Shown piece by piece: positions 26,467-38,500 of a stretch of 64,000 nucleotides of DNA (positions are counted from its first letter, which is position 1; each line of letters begins with the position of its first letter). Origin of the DNA: Pristionchus mayeri (lineage: Eukaryota > Nematoda > Chromadorea > Rhabditida > Neodiplogasteridae); the NCBI GenBank assembly GCA_036245805.1, contig BTRK01000006.1, positions 3,017,613-3,081,612 on the forward strand, in the 5' to 3' direction. The notes beneath the pieces are model-generated. The model was not told the DNA's origin. It saw only the letters and a program-made list of their open reading frames with translations, and ran no database searches. The translations under genes were made by a program, and so were the position numbers.

Positions 26467-29432
26467 TCGCCTTGTGTCCCCAGTATCACCTTGTGTCCCC
26501 AGCATCACATTGTGTTCCCAGTATCACCTTGTGTCCCCAGCATCACCTTGTGTCCCCAGCATCACCTTGTGTCCCCAGTATCACCTTCTGTCCCCAGTAT
26601 CACCTTCTGTCCCCAGTATCACCTTCTGTCCCCAGTATCACCTTCTGTCCCCAGTATCACCTTCTGTCCCCAGTATCACCTTCTGTCCCCAGTATCACCT
26701 TCTGTCCCCAGTATCACCTTCTGTCCCCATTATCACCTTGTGTCCCCAGTATCACCTTCTGTCCCCAGTATCACCTTCTGCCCTCTGTATCACCTTCTGT
26801 CCCCAGTATCACCTTCTGTCCCCAGTATCACCTTCTGTCCCCAGTATCACCTTCTGTCCCCAGTATCACCTTCTGTCCTCTGTATCACCTTCTGTCCCCA
26901 TTATCACCTTGTGTCCCCAGTATCACCTTCTGTCCCCAGTATCACCTTCTGCCCTCTGTATCACCTTCTGTCCCCAGTATCACCTTCTGTCCCCAGTATC
27001 ACCTTCTATCCCCAGCATTACCTTGTGTCCCCAGCATCACCTTGTATCCCCAGTATCACCTTCTGTCCCCAGTATCACCTTCTGTCCCCAGTATCACCTT
27101 CTGTCCTCTGTATCACCTTCTGTCCCCATTATCACCTTCTGTCCCCAGTATCACCTTCTATCCCCAGCATTACCTTGTGTCCCCAGCATCACCTTGTATC
27201 CCCAGTATCACCTTCTGTCCCCAGTATCACCTTCTGTCCCCAGCATCACCTTGTGTCCCCAGTATCACCTTCTGTCCCCAGTATCACCTTCTGCCCTCTG
27301 TATCACCTTCTGTCCCCAGTATCACCTTCTGTCCCCAGTATCACCTTCTATCCCCAGCATTACCTTGTGTCCCCAGCATCACCTTGTATCCCCAGTATCA
27401 CCTTCTGTCCCCAGTATCACTTTCTGTCCCCAGCATCACCTTGTGTCCCCAGTATCACCTTGTGTCCCCAGTATCACCTTCTGTCCCCAGTATTACCTTC
27501 TGTCCCCAGTATCACCTTCTGTCCCCAGTATCACCTTCTGTCCCCAGTATCACCTTCTGTCCCCAGTATCACCTTCTGTCCCCAGTATCTCCTTCTGTCC
27601 TCTGTATCACCTTCTGTCCCCATTACCACCTTGTGTCCCCAGTATCACCTTCTGTCCCCAGTATCACCTTCTGCCCTCTGTATCACCTTCTGTCCCCAGT
27701 ATCACCTTCTGTCCCCAGTATCACCTTCTGTCCCCAGTATCACCTTCTGTCCCCAGTATCACCTTCTGTCCCCATTATCACCTTGTGTCCCCAGTATCAC
27801 CTTCTGTCCCCAGTATCACCTTCTGCCCTCTGTATCACCTTCTGTCCCCAGTATCACCTTCTGTCCCCAGTATCACCTTCTGTCCCCAGTATCACCTTCT
27901 GTCCCCAGTATCACCTTCTGTCCTCTGTATCACCTTCTGTCCCCATTATCACCTTGTGTCCCCAGTATCACCTTCTGTCCCCAGTATCACCTTCTATCCC
28001 CAGCATTACCTTGTGTCCCCAGCATCACCTTGTATCCCCAGTATCACCTTCTGTCCCCAGTATCACCTTCTGTCCCCAGTATCACCTTCTGTCCTCTGTA
28101 TCACCTTCTGTCCCCATTATCACCTTCTGTCCCCAGTATCACCTTCTATCCCCAGCATTACCTTGTGTCCCCAGCATCACCTTGTATCCCCAGTATCACC
28201 TTCTGTCCCCAGTATCACCTTCTGTCCCCAGCATCACCTTGTGTCCCCAGTATCACCTTCTGTCCCCAGTATCACCTTCTGCCCTCTGTATCACCTTCTG
28301 TCCCCAGTATCACCTTCTGTCCCCAGTATCACCTTCTATCCCCAGCATTACCTTGTGTCCCCAGCATCACCTTGTATCCCCAGTATCACCTTCTGTCCCC
28401 AGTATCACTTTCTGTCCCCAGCATCACCTTGTGTCCCCAGTATCACCTTGTGTCCCCAGTATCACCTTCTGTCCCCAGTATTACCTTCTGTCCCCAGTAT
28501 CACCTTCTGTCCCCAGTATCACCTTCTGTCCCCAGTATCACCTTCTGTCCCCAGTATCACCTTCTGTCCCCAGTATCTCCTTCTGTCCTCTGTATCACCT
28601 TCTGTCCCCATTACCACCTTGTGTCCCCAGTATCACCTTCTGTCCCCAGTATCACCTTCTGCCCTCTGTATCACCTTCTGTCCCCAGTATCACCTTCTGT
28701 CCCCAGTATCACCTTCTGTCCCCAGCATTACCTTGTGTCCCCAGCATCACCTTGTGTCCCCAGTATCACCTTCTGTCCCCAGTATCACCTTCTGTCCCCA
28801 GCATCACCTTGTGTCCCCAGTATCACCTTCTGTCCCCAGTATCACCTTCTGTCCTCTGTATCACCTTCTGTCCCCAGTATCACCTTCTGTCCCCATTATC
28901 ACCTTGTGTCCCCATTATCACCTTGTGTCCCCAGTATCACCTTCTGTCCCCAGTATCACCTTGTGTCCCCAGCATCACCTTGTGTCCCCAGTATTACCTT
29001 CTGTCCCCAGTATCACCTTCTGTCCCCAGTATCACCTTCTGTCCCCAGTATCACCTTCTGTCCCCAGTATCACCTTCTGTCCCCAGTATCACCTTCTGTC
29101 CTCTGTATCACCTTCTGTCCCCATTATCACCTTGTGTCCCCAGTATCACCTTCTCTCCCCAGTATCACCTTCTGCCCTCTGTATCACCTTCTGTCCCCAG
29201 TATCACCTTCTGTCCTCTGTATCACCTTCTGTCCCCATTATCACCTTGTGTCCCCAGCATCACCTTGTATCCCCAGTATCACCTTCTGTCCCCAGTATCA
29301 CCTTCTGTCCCCAGCATCACCTTGTGTCCCCAGTATCACCTTCTGTCCCCAGTATCACCTTCTGTCCTCTGTATCACCTTCTGTCCCCAGTATCACCTTC
29401 TGTCCCCAGTATCACCTTGTGTCCCCAGCATC
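26467..29432 (+). repeat. Array 7: 155 monomers with a 988-bp higher-order repeat
   Basis: The array is 2,966 bp, exactly 155 x 19 plus end partials. Three rare variants each occur twice 988 bp apart: T6 with C16 (27127 and 28115), ATCACTTTCTG (27420 and 28408) and CATTACCACC (27621 and 28609). A CTTCTCTCC variant lies near 29154. The tail has a CATCACCTTGTATCC monomer with its A 164 bp before the next interruption, as in arrays 9 and 11. Confidence 0.96.
27127..28609 (+). repeat. About 1-kb higher-order repeat, two copies 988 bp apart
   Basis: The marker order T6 with C16, then ATCACTTTCTG 293 bp later, then CATTACCACC 201 bp later is present twice, starting at 27127 and 28115. The same 494-bp map also occurs twice in array 9 and once in array 15, five copies in all. 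Confidence 0.9.
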
Positions 29433-29497
29433 AGGGTGTTTTTTAGGGTGTTTTCTCTCACCAGGTTAACTTAGGGTGTTTTCTCTCACCAGCTTAA
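29433..29497 (+). repeat. Interruption 7: two 28-bp units
   Basis: This is a standard 65-bp copy. It is followed by a longer boundary signature in which the A13/GTTCCCAG pair occurs twice (A13 monomers at about 29537 and 29594), as after interruptions 9 to 12. Confidence 0.95.
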
Positions 29498-31494
29498 TCG
29501 CCTTGTGTCCCCAGTATCACCTTGTGTCCCCAGCATCACATTGTGTTCCCAGTATCACCTTGTGTCCCCAGTATCACCTTGTGTCCCCAGCATCACATTG
29601 TGTTCCCAGTATCACCTTGTGTCCCCAGCATCACCTTGTGTCCCCAGTATCACCTTCTGTCCCCAGTATCACCTTCTGTCCCCATTATCACCTTGTGTCC
29701 CCAGTATCACCTTCTGTCCCCAGTATCACCTTCTGTCCCCATTATCACCTTGTGTCCCCAGTATCACCTTCTGTCCCCAGTATCACCTTCTGTCCCCAGT
29801 ATCACCTTCTGTCCCCAGTATCACCTTCTGTCCCCAGTATCACCTTCTGTCCCCAGCATCACCTTGTGTCCCCAGTATCACCTTCTGTCCCCAGTATCAC
29901 CTTCTGTCCTCTGTATCACCTTCTGTCCCCAGTATCACCTTCTGTCCCCATTATCACCTTGTGTCCCCATTATCACCTTGTGTCCCCAGTATCACCTTCT
30001 GTCCCCAGTATCACCTTCTGTCCCCAGTATCACCTTCTGTCCCCAGTATCACCTTCTGTCCCCAGTATCACCTTCTGTCCCCAGTATCTCCTTCTGTCCT
30101 CTGTATCACCTTCTGTCCCCATTATCACCTTGTGTCCCCAGTATCACCTTCTGTCCCCAGTATCACCTTCTGTCCCCAGTATCTCCTTCTGTCCTCTGTA
30201 TCACCTTCTGTCCCCATTATCACCTTGTGTCCCCAGTATCACCTTCTGTCCCCAGTATCACCTTCTGCCCTCTGTATCACCTTCTGTCCCCATTATCACC
30301 TTGTGTCCCCAGTATCACCTTCTGTCCCCAGTATCACCTTCTGCCCTCTGTATCACCTTCTGTCCCCAGTATCACCTTCTGTCCCCAGTATCACCTTCTG
30401 TCCCCAGCATTACCTTGTGTCCCCAGCATCACCTTGTGTCCCCAGTATCACCTTCTGTCCCCAGTATCACCTTCTGTCCCCAGCATCACCTTGTGTCCCC
30501 AGTATCACCTTCTGTCCCCAGTATCACCTTCTGTCCTCTGTATCACCTTCTGTCCCCAGTATCACCTTCTGTCCCCATTATCACCTTGTGTCCCCATTAT
30601 CACCTTGTGTCCCCAGTATCACCTTCTGTCCCCAGTATCACCTTGTGTCCCCAGCATCACCTTGTGTCCCCAGTATCACCTTCTGTCCCCAGTATCACCT
30701 TCTGTCCCCAGCATCACCTTGTGTCCCCAGTATCACCTTCTGTCCCCAGTATCACCTTCTGTCCTCTGTATCACCTTCTGTCCCCAGTATCACCTTCTGT
30801 CCCCATTATCACCTTGTGTCCCCATTATCACCTTGTGTCCCCAGTATCACCTTCTGTCCCCAGTATCACCTTGTGTCCCCAGCATCACCTTGTGTCCCCA
30901 GTATTACCTTCTGTCCCCAGTATCACCTTCTGTCCCCAGTATCACCTTCTGTCCCCAGTATCACCTTGTGTCCCCAGTATCACCTTCTGTCCCCATTATC
31001 ACCTTGTGTCCCCATTATCACCTTGTGTCCCCAGTATCACCTTCTGTCCCCAGTATCACCTTGTGTCCCCAGCATCACCTTGTGTCCCCAGTATCACCTT
31101 CTGTCCCCAGTATCACCTTCTGTCCTCTGTATCACCTTCTGTCCCCATTATCACCTTGTGTCCCCAGTATCACCTTGTGTCCCCAGTATCACCTTCTGCC
31201 CTCTGTATCACCTTCTGTCCCCAGTATCACCTTCTGTCCCCAGTATCACCTTCTGTCCCCAGTATCACCTTCTGTCCTCTGTATCACCTTCTGTCCTCTG
31301 TATCACCTTCTGTCCCCATTATCACCTTGTGTCCCCAGTATCACCTTCTGTCCCCAGTATCACCTTCTGCCCTCTGTATCACCTTCTGTCCCCAGTATCA
31401 CCTTCTGTCCCCAGTATCACCTTCTGTCCCCAGTATCACCTTCTGTCCTCTGTATCACCTTCTGTCCCCAGTATCACCTTGTGTCCCCAGCATC
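29498..31494 (+). repeat. Array 8: 104 monomers, in phase
   Basis: The array is 1,997 bp, exactly 104 x 19 plus end partials. It starts with the doubled A13/GTTCCCAG signature. Its middle is made of repeated blocks that alternate two consecutive T6 monomers (CCCCATTATC twice) with C7 monomers. Near 31270-31310 two CCTCTG monomers stand next to each other, an arrangement seen in few other places. Confidence 0.96.
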
Positions 31495-31531
31495 AGGGTG
31501 TTTTTTAGGGTGTTTTCTCTCACCAGGTTAA
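31495..31531 (+). repeat. Interruption 8: single, chimeric 28-bp unit
   Basis: This 37-bp copy ends CAGGTTAATCGCC. It has the CAGG of the first unit of the common form joined to the TTAATCG of the second. It therefore lost 28 bp at a different point from interruptions 5 and 6, which end CAGCTTAATCG. That points to a separate recombination between the two 28-bp copies. Confidence 0.95.
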
Positions 31532-34383
31532 TCGCCTTGTGTCCCCAGTATCACCTTGTGTCCCCAGCATCACATTGTGTTCCCAGTATCACCTTGTGTC
31601 CCCAGCATCACCTTGTGTCCCCAGCATCACCTTGTGTCCCCAGTATCACCTTCTGTCCCCAGTATCACCTTCTGTCCCCAGTATCACCTTCTGTCCCCAG
31701 TATCACCTTCTGTCCCCAGTATCACCTTCTGTCCCCAGTATCACCTTCTGTCCTCTGTATCACCTTCTGTCCCCATTATCACCTTGTGTCCCCAGTATCA
31801 CCTTCTGTCCCCAGTATCACCTTCTGCCCTCTGTATCACCTTCTGTCCCCAGTATCACCTTCTGTCCCCAGTATCACCTTCTATCCCCAGCATTACCTTG
31901 TGTCCCCAGCATCACCTTGTATCCCCAGTATCACCTTCTGTCCCCAGTATCACCTTCTGTCCCCAGTATCACCTTCTGTCCTCTGTATCACCTTCTGTCC
32001 CCATTATCACCTTCTGTCCCCAGTATCACCTTCTATCCCCAGCATTACCTTGTGTCCCCAGCATCACCTTGTATCCCCAGTATCACCTTCTGTCCCCAGT
32101 ATCACCTTCTGTCCCCAGCATCACCTTGTGTCCCCAGTATCACCTTCTGTCCCCAGTATCACCTTCTGCCCTCTGTATCACCTTCTGTCCCCAGTATCAC
32201 CTTCTGTCCCCAGTATCACCTTCTATCCCCAGCATTACCTTGTGTCCCCAGCATCACCTTGTATCCCCAGTATCACCTTCTGTCCCCAGTATCACTTTCT
32301 GTCCCCAGCATCACCTTGTGTCCCCAGTGTCACCTTGTGTCCCCAGTATCACCTTCTGTCCCCAGTATTACCTTCTGTCCCCAGTATCACCTTCTGTCCC
32401 CAGTATCACCTTCTGTCCCCAGTATCACCTTCTGTCCCCAGTATCACCTTCTGTCCCCAGTATCTCCTTCTGTCCTCTGTATCACCTTCTGTCCCCATTA
32501 CCACCTTGTGTCCCCAGTATCACCTTCTGTCCCCAGTATCACCTTCTGCCCTCTGTATCACCTTCTGTCCCCAGTATCACCTTCTGTCCCCAGTATCACC
32601 TTCTGTCCCCAGTATCACCTTCTGTCCCCAGTATCACCTTCTGTCCCCATTATCACCTTGTGTCCCCAGTATCACCTTCTGTCCCCAGTATCACCTTCTG
32701 CCCTCTGTATCACCTTCTGTCCCCAGTATCACCTTCTGTCCCCAGTATCACCTTCTGTCCCCAGTATCACCTTCTGTCCCCAGTATCACCTTCTGTCCTC
32801 TGTATCACCTTCTGTCCCCATTATCACCTTGTGTCCCCAGTATCACCTTCTGTCCCCAGTATCACCTTCTGCCCTCTGTATCACCTTCTGTCCCCAGTAT
32901 CACCTTCTGTCCCCAGTATCACCTTCTATCCCCAGCATTACCTTGTGTCCCCAGCATCACATTGTATCCCCAGTATCACCTTCTGTCCCCAGTATCACCT
33001 TCTGTCCCCAGTATCACCTTCTGTCCTCTGTATCACCTTCTGTCCCCATTATCACCTTCTGTCCCCAGTATCACCTTCTATCCCCAGCATTACCTTGTGT
33101 CCCCAGCATCACCTTGTATCCCCAGTATCACCTTCTGTCCCCAGTATCACCTTCTGTCCCCAGCATCACCTTGTGTCCCCAGTATCACCTTCTGTCCCCA
33201 GTATCACCTTCTGCCCTCTGTATCACCTTCTGTCCCCAGTATCACCTTCTGTCCCCAGTATCACCTTCTATCCCCAGCATTACCTTGTGTCCCCAGCATC
33301 ACCTTGTATCCCCAGTATCACCTTCTGTCCCCAGTATCACTTTCTGTCCCCAGCATCACCTTGTGTCCCCAGTATCACCTTGTGTCCCCAGTATCACCTT
33401 CTGTCCCCAGTATTACCTTCTGTCCCCAGTATCACCTTCTGTCCCCAGTATCACCTTCTGTCCCCAGTATCACCTTCTGTCCCCAGTATCACCTTCTGTC
33501 CCCAGTATCTCCTTCTGTCCTCTGTATCACCTTCTGTCCCCATTACCACCTTGTGTCCCCAGTATCACCTTCTGTCCCCAGTATCACCTTCTGCCCTCTG
33601 TATCACCTTCTGTCCCCAGTATCACCTTCTGTCCCCAGTATCACCTTCTGTCCCCAGCATTACCTTGTGTCCCCAGCATCACCTTGTGTCCCCAGTATCA
33701 CCTTCTGTCCCCAGTATCACCTTCTGTCCCCAGCATCACCTTGTGTCCCCAGTATCACCTTCTGTCCCCAGTATCACCTTCTGTCCTCTGTATCACCTTC
33801 TGTCCCCAGTATCACCTTCTGTCCCCATTATCACCTTGTGTCCCCATTATCACCTTGTGTCCCCAGTATCACCTTCTGTCCCCAGTATCACCTTGTGTCC
33901 CCAGCATCACCTTGTGTCCCCAGTATTACCTTCTGTCCCCAGTATCACCTTCTGTCCCCAGTATCACCTTCTGTCCCCAGTATCACCTTCTGTCCCCAGT
34001 ATCACCTTCTGTCCCCAGTATCACCTTCTGTCCCCAGTATCACCTTCTGTCCTCTGTATCACCTTCTGTCCCCATTATCACCTTGTGTCCCCAGTATCAC
34101 CTTCTGTCCCCAGTATCACCTTCTGCCCTCTGTATCACCTTCTGTCCCCAGTATCACCTTCTGTCCTCTGTATCACCTTCTGTCCCCATTATCACCTTGT
34201 GTCCCCAGCATCACCTTGTATCCCCAGTATCACCTTCTGTCCCCAGTATCACCTTCTGTCCCCAGCATCACCTTGTGTCCCCAGTATCACCTTCTGTCCC
34301 CAGTATCACCTTCTGTCCTCTGTATCACCTTCTGTCCCCAGTATCACCTTCTGTCCCCAGTATCACCTTGTGTCCCCAGCATC
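31532..34383 (+). repeat. Array 9: 149 monomers with a 1,045-bp higher-order repeat
   Basis: The array is 2,852 bp, exactly 149 x 19 plus end partials. It has the same rare-variant map as array 7, but with its two copies 1,045 bp apart instead of 988: T6 with C16 at 32002 and 33047, ATCACTTTCTG at 32295 and 33340, and CATTACCACC at 32496 and 33541. The spacing inside each copy (293 then 201 bp) is identical to array 7. A private GTGTCACC variant lies near 32329. Confidence 0.96.
32002..33541 (+). repeat. About 1-kb higher-order repeat, two copies 1,045 bp apart
   Basis: Same marker map as in array 7 (293 then 201 bp), starting at 32002 and 33047. The offset is three monomers longer than in array 7, so unit length varies by whole monomers outside the conserved core. 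Confidence 0.9.
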
Positions 34384-34448
34384 AGGGTGTTTTTTAGGGT
34401 GTTTTCTCTCACCAGGTTAACTTAGGGTGTTTTCTCTCACCAGCTTAA
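34384..34448 (+). repeat. Interruption 9: two 28-bp units
   Basis: This is a standard 65-bp copy. The monomer right after it has GTGTACCCAG, a private C-to-A change. It is paired with interruption 11 by a segmental duplication at an offset of 6,670 bp. Confidence 0.95.
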
Positions 34449-35533
34449 TCGCCTTGTGTACCCAGTATCACCTTGTGTCCCCAGCATCACATTGTGTTCC
34501 CAGTATCACCTTGTGTCCCCAGTATCACCTTGTGTCCCCAGCATCACATTGTGTTCCCAGTATCACCTTTTGTCCCCAGCATCACCTTGTGTCCCCAGTA
34601 TCACCTTCTGTCCCCAGTATCACCTTCTGTCCCCATTATCACCTTGTGTCCCCAGTATCACCTTCTGTCCCCAGTATCACCTTCTGTCCCCAGTATCACC
34701 TTCTGTCCCCAGTATCACCTTCTGTCCCCAGTATCACCTTCTGTCCCCAGCATCACCTTGTGTCCCCAGTATCACCTTCTGTCCCCAGTATCACCTTCTG
34801 TCCTCTGTATCACCTTCTGTCCCCAGTATCACCTTCTGTCCCCATTATCACCTTGTGTCCCCATTATCACCTTGTGTCCCCAGTATCACCTTCTGTCCCC
34901 AGTATCACCTTGTGTCCCCAGCATCACCTTGTGTCCCCAGTATTACCTTCTGTCCCCAGTATCACCTTCTGTCCCCAGTATCACCTTCTGTCCCCAGTAT
35001 CACCTTCTGTCCCCAGTATCACCTTCTCTCCTCTGTATCACCTTCTGTCCCCATTATCACCTTGTGTCCCCAGTATCACCTTCTGTCCCCAGTATCACCT
35101 TCTGCCCTCTGTATCACCTTCTGTCCCCAGTATCACCTTCTGTCCTCTGTATCACCTTCTGTCCCCATTATCACCTTGTGTCCCCAGTATCACCTTCTGT
35201 CCCCAGTATCACCTTCTGCCCTCTGTATCACCTTCTGTCCCCAGTATCACCTTCTGTCCCCAGTATCACCTTCTATCCCCAGCATTACCTTGTGTCCCCA
35301 GCATCACCTTGTATCCCCAGTATCACCTTCTGTCCCCAGTATCACCTTCTGTCCCCATTATCACCTTGTGTCCCCAGTATCACCTTCTGTCCCCAGTATC
35401 ACCTTCTGTCCCCAGTATCACCTTCTGTCCCCAGTATCACCTTCTGTCCCCAGTATCACCTTCTGTCCCCAGTATCACCTTCTGTCCCCAGTATCTCCTT
35501 CTGTCCCCAGTATCACCTTGTGTCCCCAGCATC
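34449..35533 (+). repeat. Array 10: 56 monomers, in phase
   Basis: The array is 1,085 bp, exactly 56 x 19 plus end partials. It has the doubled A13/GTTCCCAG start, with a CACCTTTTGTCC monomer following the second pair, shared only with array 12. Six of its monomers are of the T6 type (CCCCATTATC). It is nearly the same as array 12, which has two more monomers. Confidence 0.96.
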
Positions 35534-35598
35534 AGGGTGTTTTTTAGGGTGTTTTCTCTCACCAGGTTAACTTAGGGTGTTTTCTCTCACCAGCTTAA
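35534..35598 (+). repeat. Interruption 10: two 28-bp units
   Basis: This is a standard 65-bp copy. The downstream signature has a third A13 monomer followed by GTTCCCATT (35743), seen also after interruption 12 at the same distance of 209 bp. Confidence 0.95.
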
Positions 35599-38500
35599 TC
35601 GCCTTGTGTCCCCAGTATCACCTTGTGTCCCCAGCATCACATTGTGTTCCCAGTATCACCTTGTGTCCCCAGTATCACCTTGTGTCCCCAGCATCACATT
35701 GTGTTCCCAGTATCACCTTGTGTCCCCAGCATCACATTGTGTTCCCATTATCACCTTGTGTCCCCAGTATCACCTTCTGCCCTCTGTATCACCTTGTGTC
35801 CCCAGCATCACCTTGTGTCCCCAGTATCACCTTCTGTCCCCAGTATCACCTTCTGTCCCCATTATCACCTTGTGTCCCCAGTATCACCTTCTGTCCCCAG
35901 TATCACCTTCTGTCCCCAGTATCACCTTCTGTCCCCAGTATCACCTTCTGTCCCCAGTATCACCTTCTGTCCCCAGCATCACCTTGTGTCCCCAGTATCA
36001 CCTTCTGTCCCCAGTATCACCTTGTGTCCCCAGCATCACCTTGTGTCCCCAGTATTACCTTCTGTCCCCAGTATCACCTTCTGTCCCCAGTATCACCTTC
36101 TGTCCCCAGTATCACCTTCTGTCCCCAGTATCACCTTCTGTCCCCAGTATCACCTTCTGTCCCCAGTATCACCTTCTCTCCTCTGTATCACCTTCTGTCC
36201 CCATTATCACCTTGTGTCCCCAGTATCACCTTCTGTCCCCAGTATCACCTTCTGCCCTCTGTATCACCTTCTGTCCCCAGTATCACCTTCTGTCCTCTGT
36301 ATCACCTTCTGTCCCCATTATCACCTTGTGTCCCCAGTATCACCTTCTGTCCCCAGTATCACCTTCTGCCCTCTGTATCACCTTCTGTCCCCAGTATCAC
36401 CTTCTGTCCCCAGTATCACCTTCTATCCCCAGCATTACCTTGTGTCCCCAGCATCACCTTGTATCCCCAGTATCACCTTCTGTCCCCAGTATCACCTTCT
36501 GTCCCCATTATCACCTTGTGTCCCCAGTATCACCTTCTGTCCCCAGTATCACCTTCTGTCCCCAGTATCACCTTCTGTCCCCAGTATCACCTTCTGTCCC
36601 CAGTATCACCTTCTGTCCCCAGTATCACCTTCTGTCCCCAGTATCACCTTCTGTCCCCAGTATCTCCTTCTGTCCTCTGTATCACCTTCTGTCCCCATTA
36701 TCACCTTGTGTCCCCAGTATCACCTTCTGTCCCCAGTATCACCTTCTGCCCTCTGTATCACCTTCTGTCCCCAGTATCACCTTCTGTCCCCAGTATCACC
36801 TTCTGTCCCCAGCATTACCTTGTGTCCCCAGCATCATCTTGTGTCCCCAGTATCACCTTCTGTCCCCAGTATCACCTTCTGTCCCCAGTATCACCTTGTG
36901 TCCCCAGCATCACATTGTGTCCCCATTATCACCTTGTGTCCCCAGTATCACCTTCTGTCCCCATTATCACCTTGTGTCCCCAGTATCACCTTCTGTCCCC
37001 AGTATCACCTTCTGTCCCCAGTATCACCTTCTGTCCCCAGTATCACCTTCTGTCCCCAGTATCACCTTCTGTCCCCAGTATCACCTTCTGTCCCCAGTAT
37101 CTCCTTCTGTCCTCTGTATCACCTTCTGTCCCCATTATCACCTTGTGTCCCCAGTATCACCTTCTGTCCCCAGTATCACCTTCTGTCCCCAGTATCTCCT
37201 TCTGTCCTCTGTATCACCTTCTGTCCCCATTATCACCTTGTGTCCCCAGTATCACCTTCTGTCCCCAGTATCACCTTCTGCCCTCTGTATCACCTTCTGT
37301 CCCCATTATCACCTTGTGTCCCCAGTATCACCTTCTGTCCCCAGTATCTCCTTCTGTCCTCTGTATCACCTTCTGTCCCCATTATCACCTTGTGTCCCCA
37401 GTATCACCTTCTGTCCCCAGTATCACCTTCTGTCCCCAGTATCACCTTCTGTCCTCTGTATCACCTTCTGTCCCCAGTATCATCTTCTGTCCCCAGTATC
37501 ACCTTCTGCCCTCTGTATCACCTTCTGTCCCCAGTATCACCTTCTGTCCCCAGCATTACCTTGTGTCCCCAGCATCACCTTGTGTCCCCAGTATCACCTT
37601 CTGTCCCCAGTATCACCTTCTGTCCCCAGCATCACCTTGTGTCCCCAGTATCACCTTCTGTCCCCAGTATCACCTTTTGTCCTCTGTATCACCTTCTGTC
37701 CCCAGTATCACCTTCTGTCCCCATTATCACCTTGTGTCCCCATTATCACCTTGTGTCCCCAGTATCACCTTCTGTCCCCAGTATCTCCTTCTGTCCTCTG
37801 TATCACCTTCTGTCCCCATTATCACCTTGTGTCCCCAGTATCACCTTCTGTCCCCAGTATCACCTTCTGTCCCCAGTATCTCCTTCTGTCCTCTGTATCA
37901 CCTTCTGTCCCCATTATCACCTTGTGTCCCCAGTATCACCTTCTGTCCCCAGTATCACCTTCTGCCCTCTGTATCACCTTCTGTCCCCATTATCACCTTG
38001 TGTCCCCAGTATCACCTTCTGTCCCCAGTATCACCTTCTGCCCTCTGTATCACCTTCTGTCCCCAGTATCACCTTCTGTCCCCAGTATCACCTTCTGTCC
38101 CCAGCATTACCTTGTGTCCCCAGCATCACCTTGTGTCCCCAGTATCACCTTCTGTCCCCAGTATCACCTTCTGTCCCCAGCATCACCTTGTGTCCCCAGT
38201 ATCACCTTCTGTCCCCAGTATCACCTTCTGTCCTCTGTATCACCTTCTGTCCCCAGTATCACCTTCTGTCCCCATTATCACCTTGTGTCCCCATTATCAC
38301 CTTGTGTCCCCAGTATCACCTTCTGTCCCCAGTATCACCTTGTGTCCCCAGCATCACCTTGTGTCCCCAGTATCACCTTCTGTCCCCAGCATCACCTTGT
38401 GTCCCCAGTATCACCTTCTGTCCCCAGTATCACCTTCTGTCCTCTGTATCACCTTCTGTCCCCAGTATCACCTTCTGTCCCCATTATCACCTTGTGTCCC

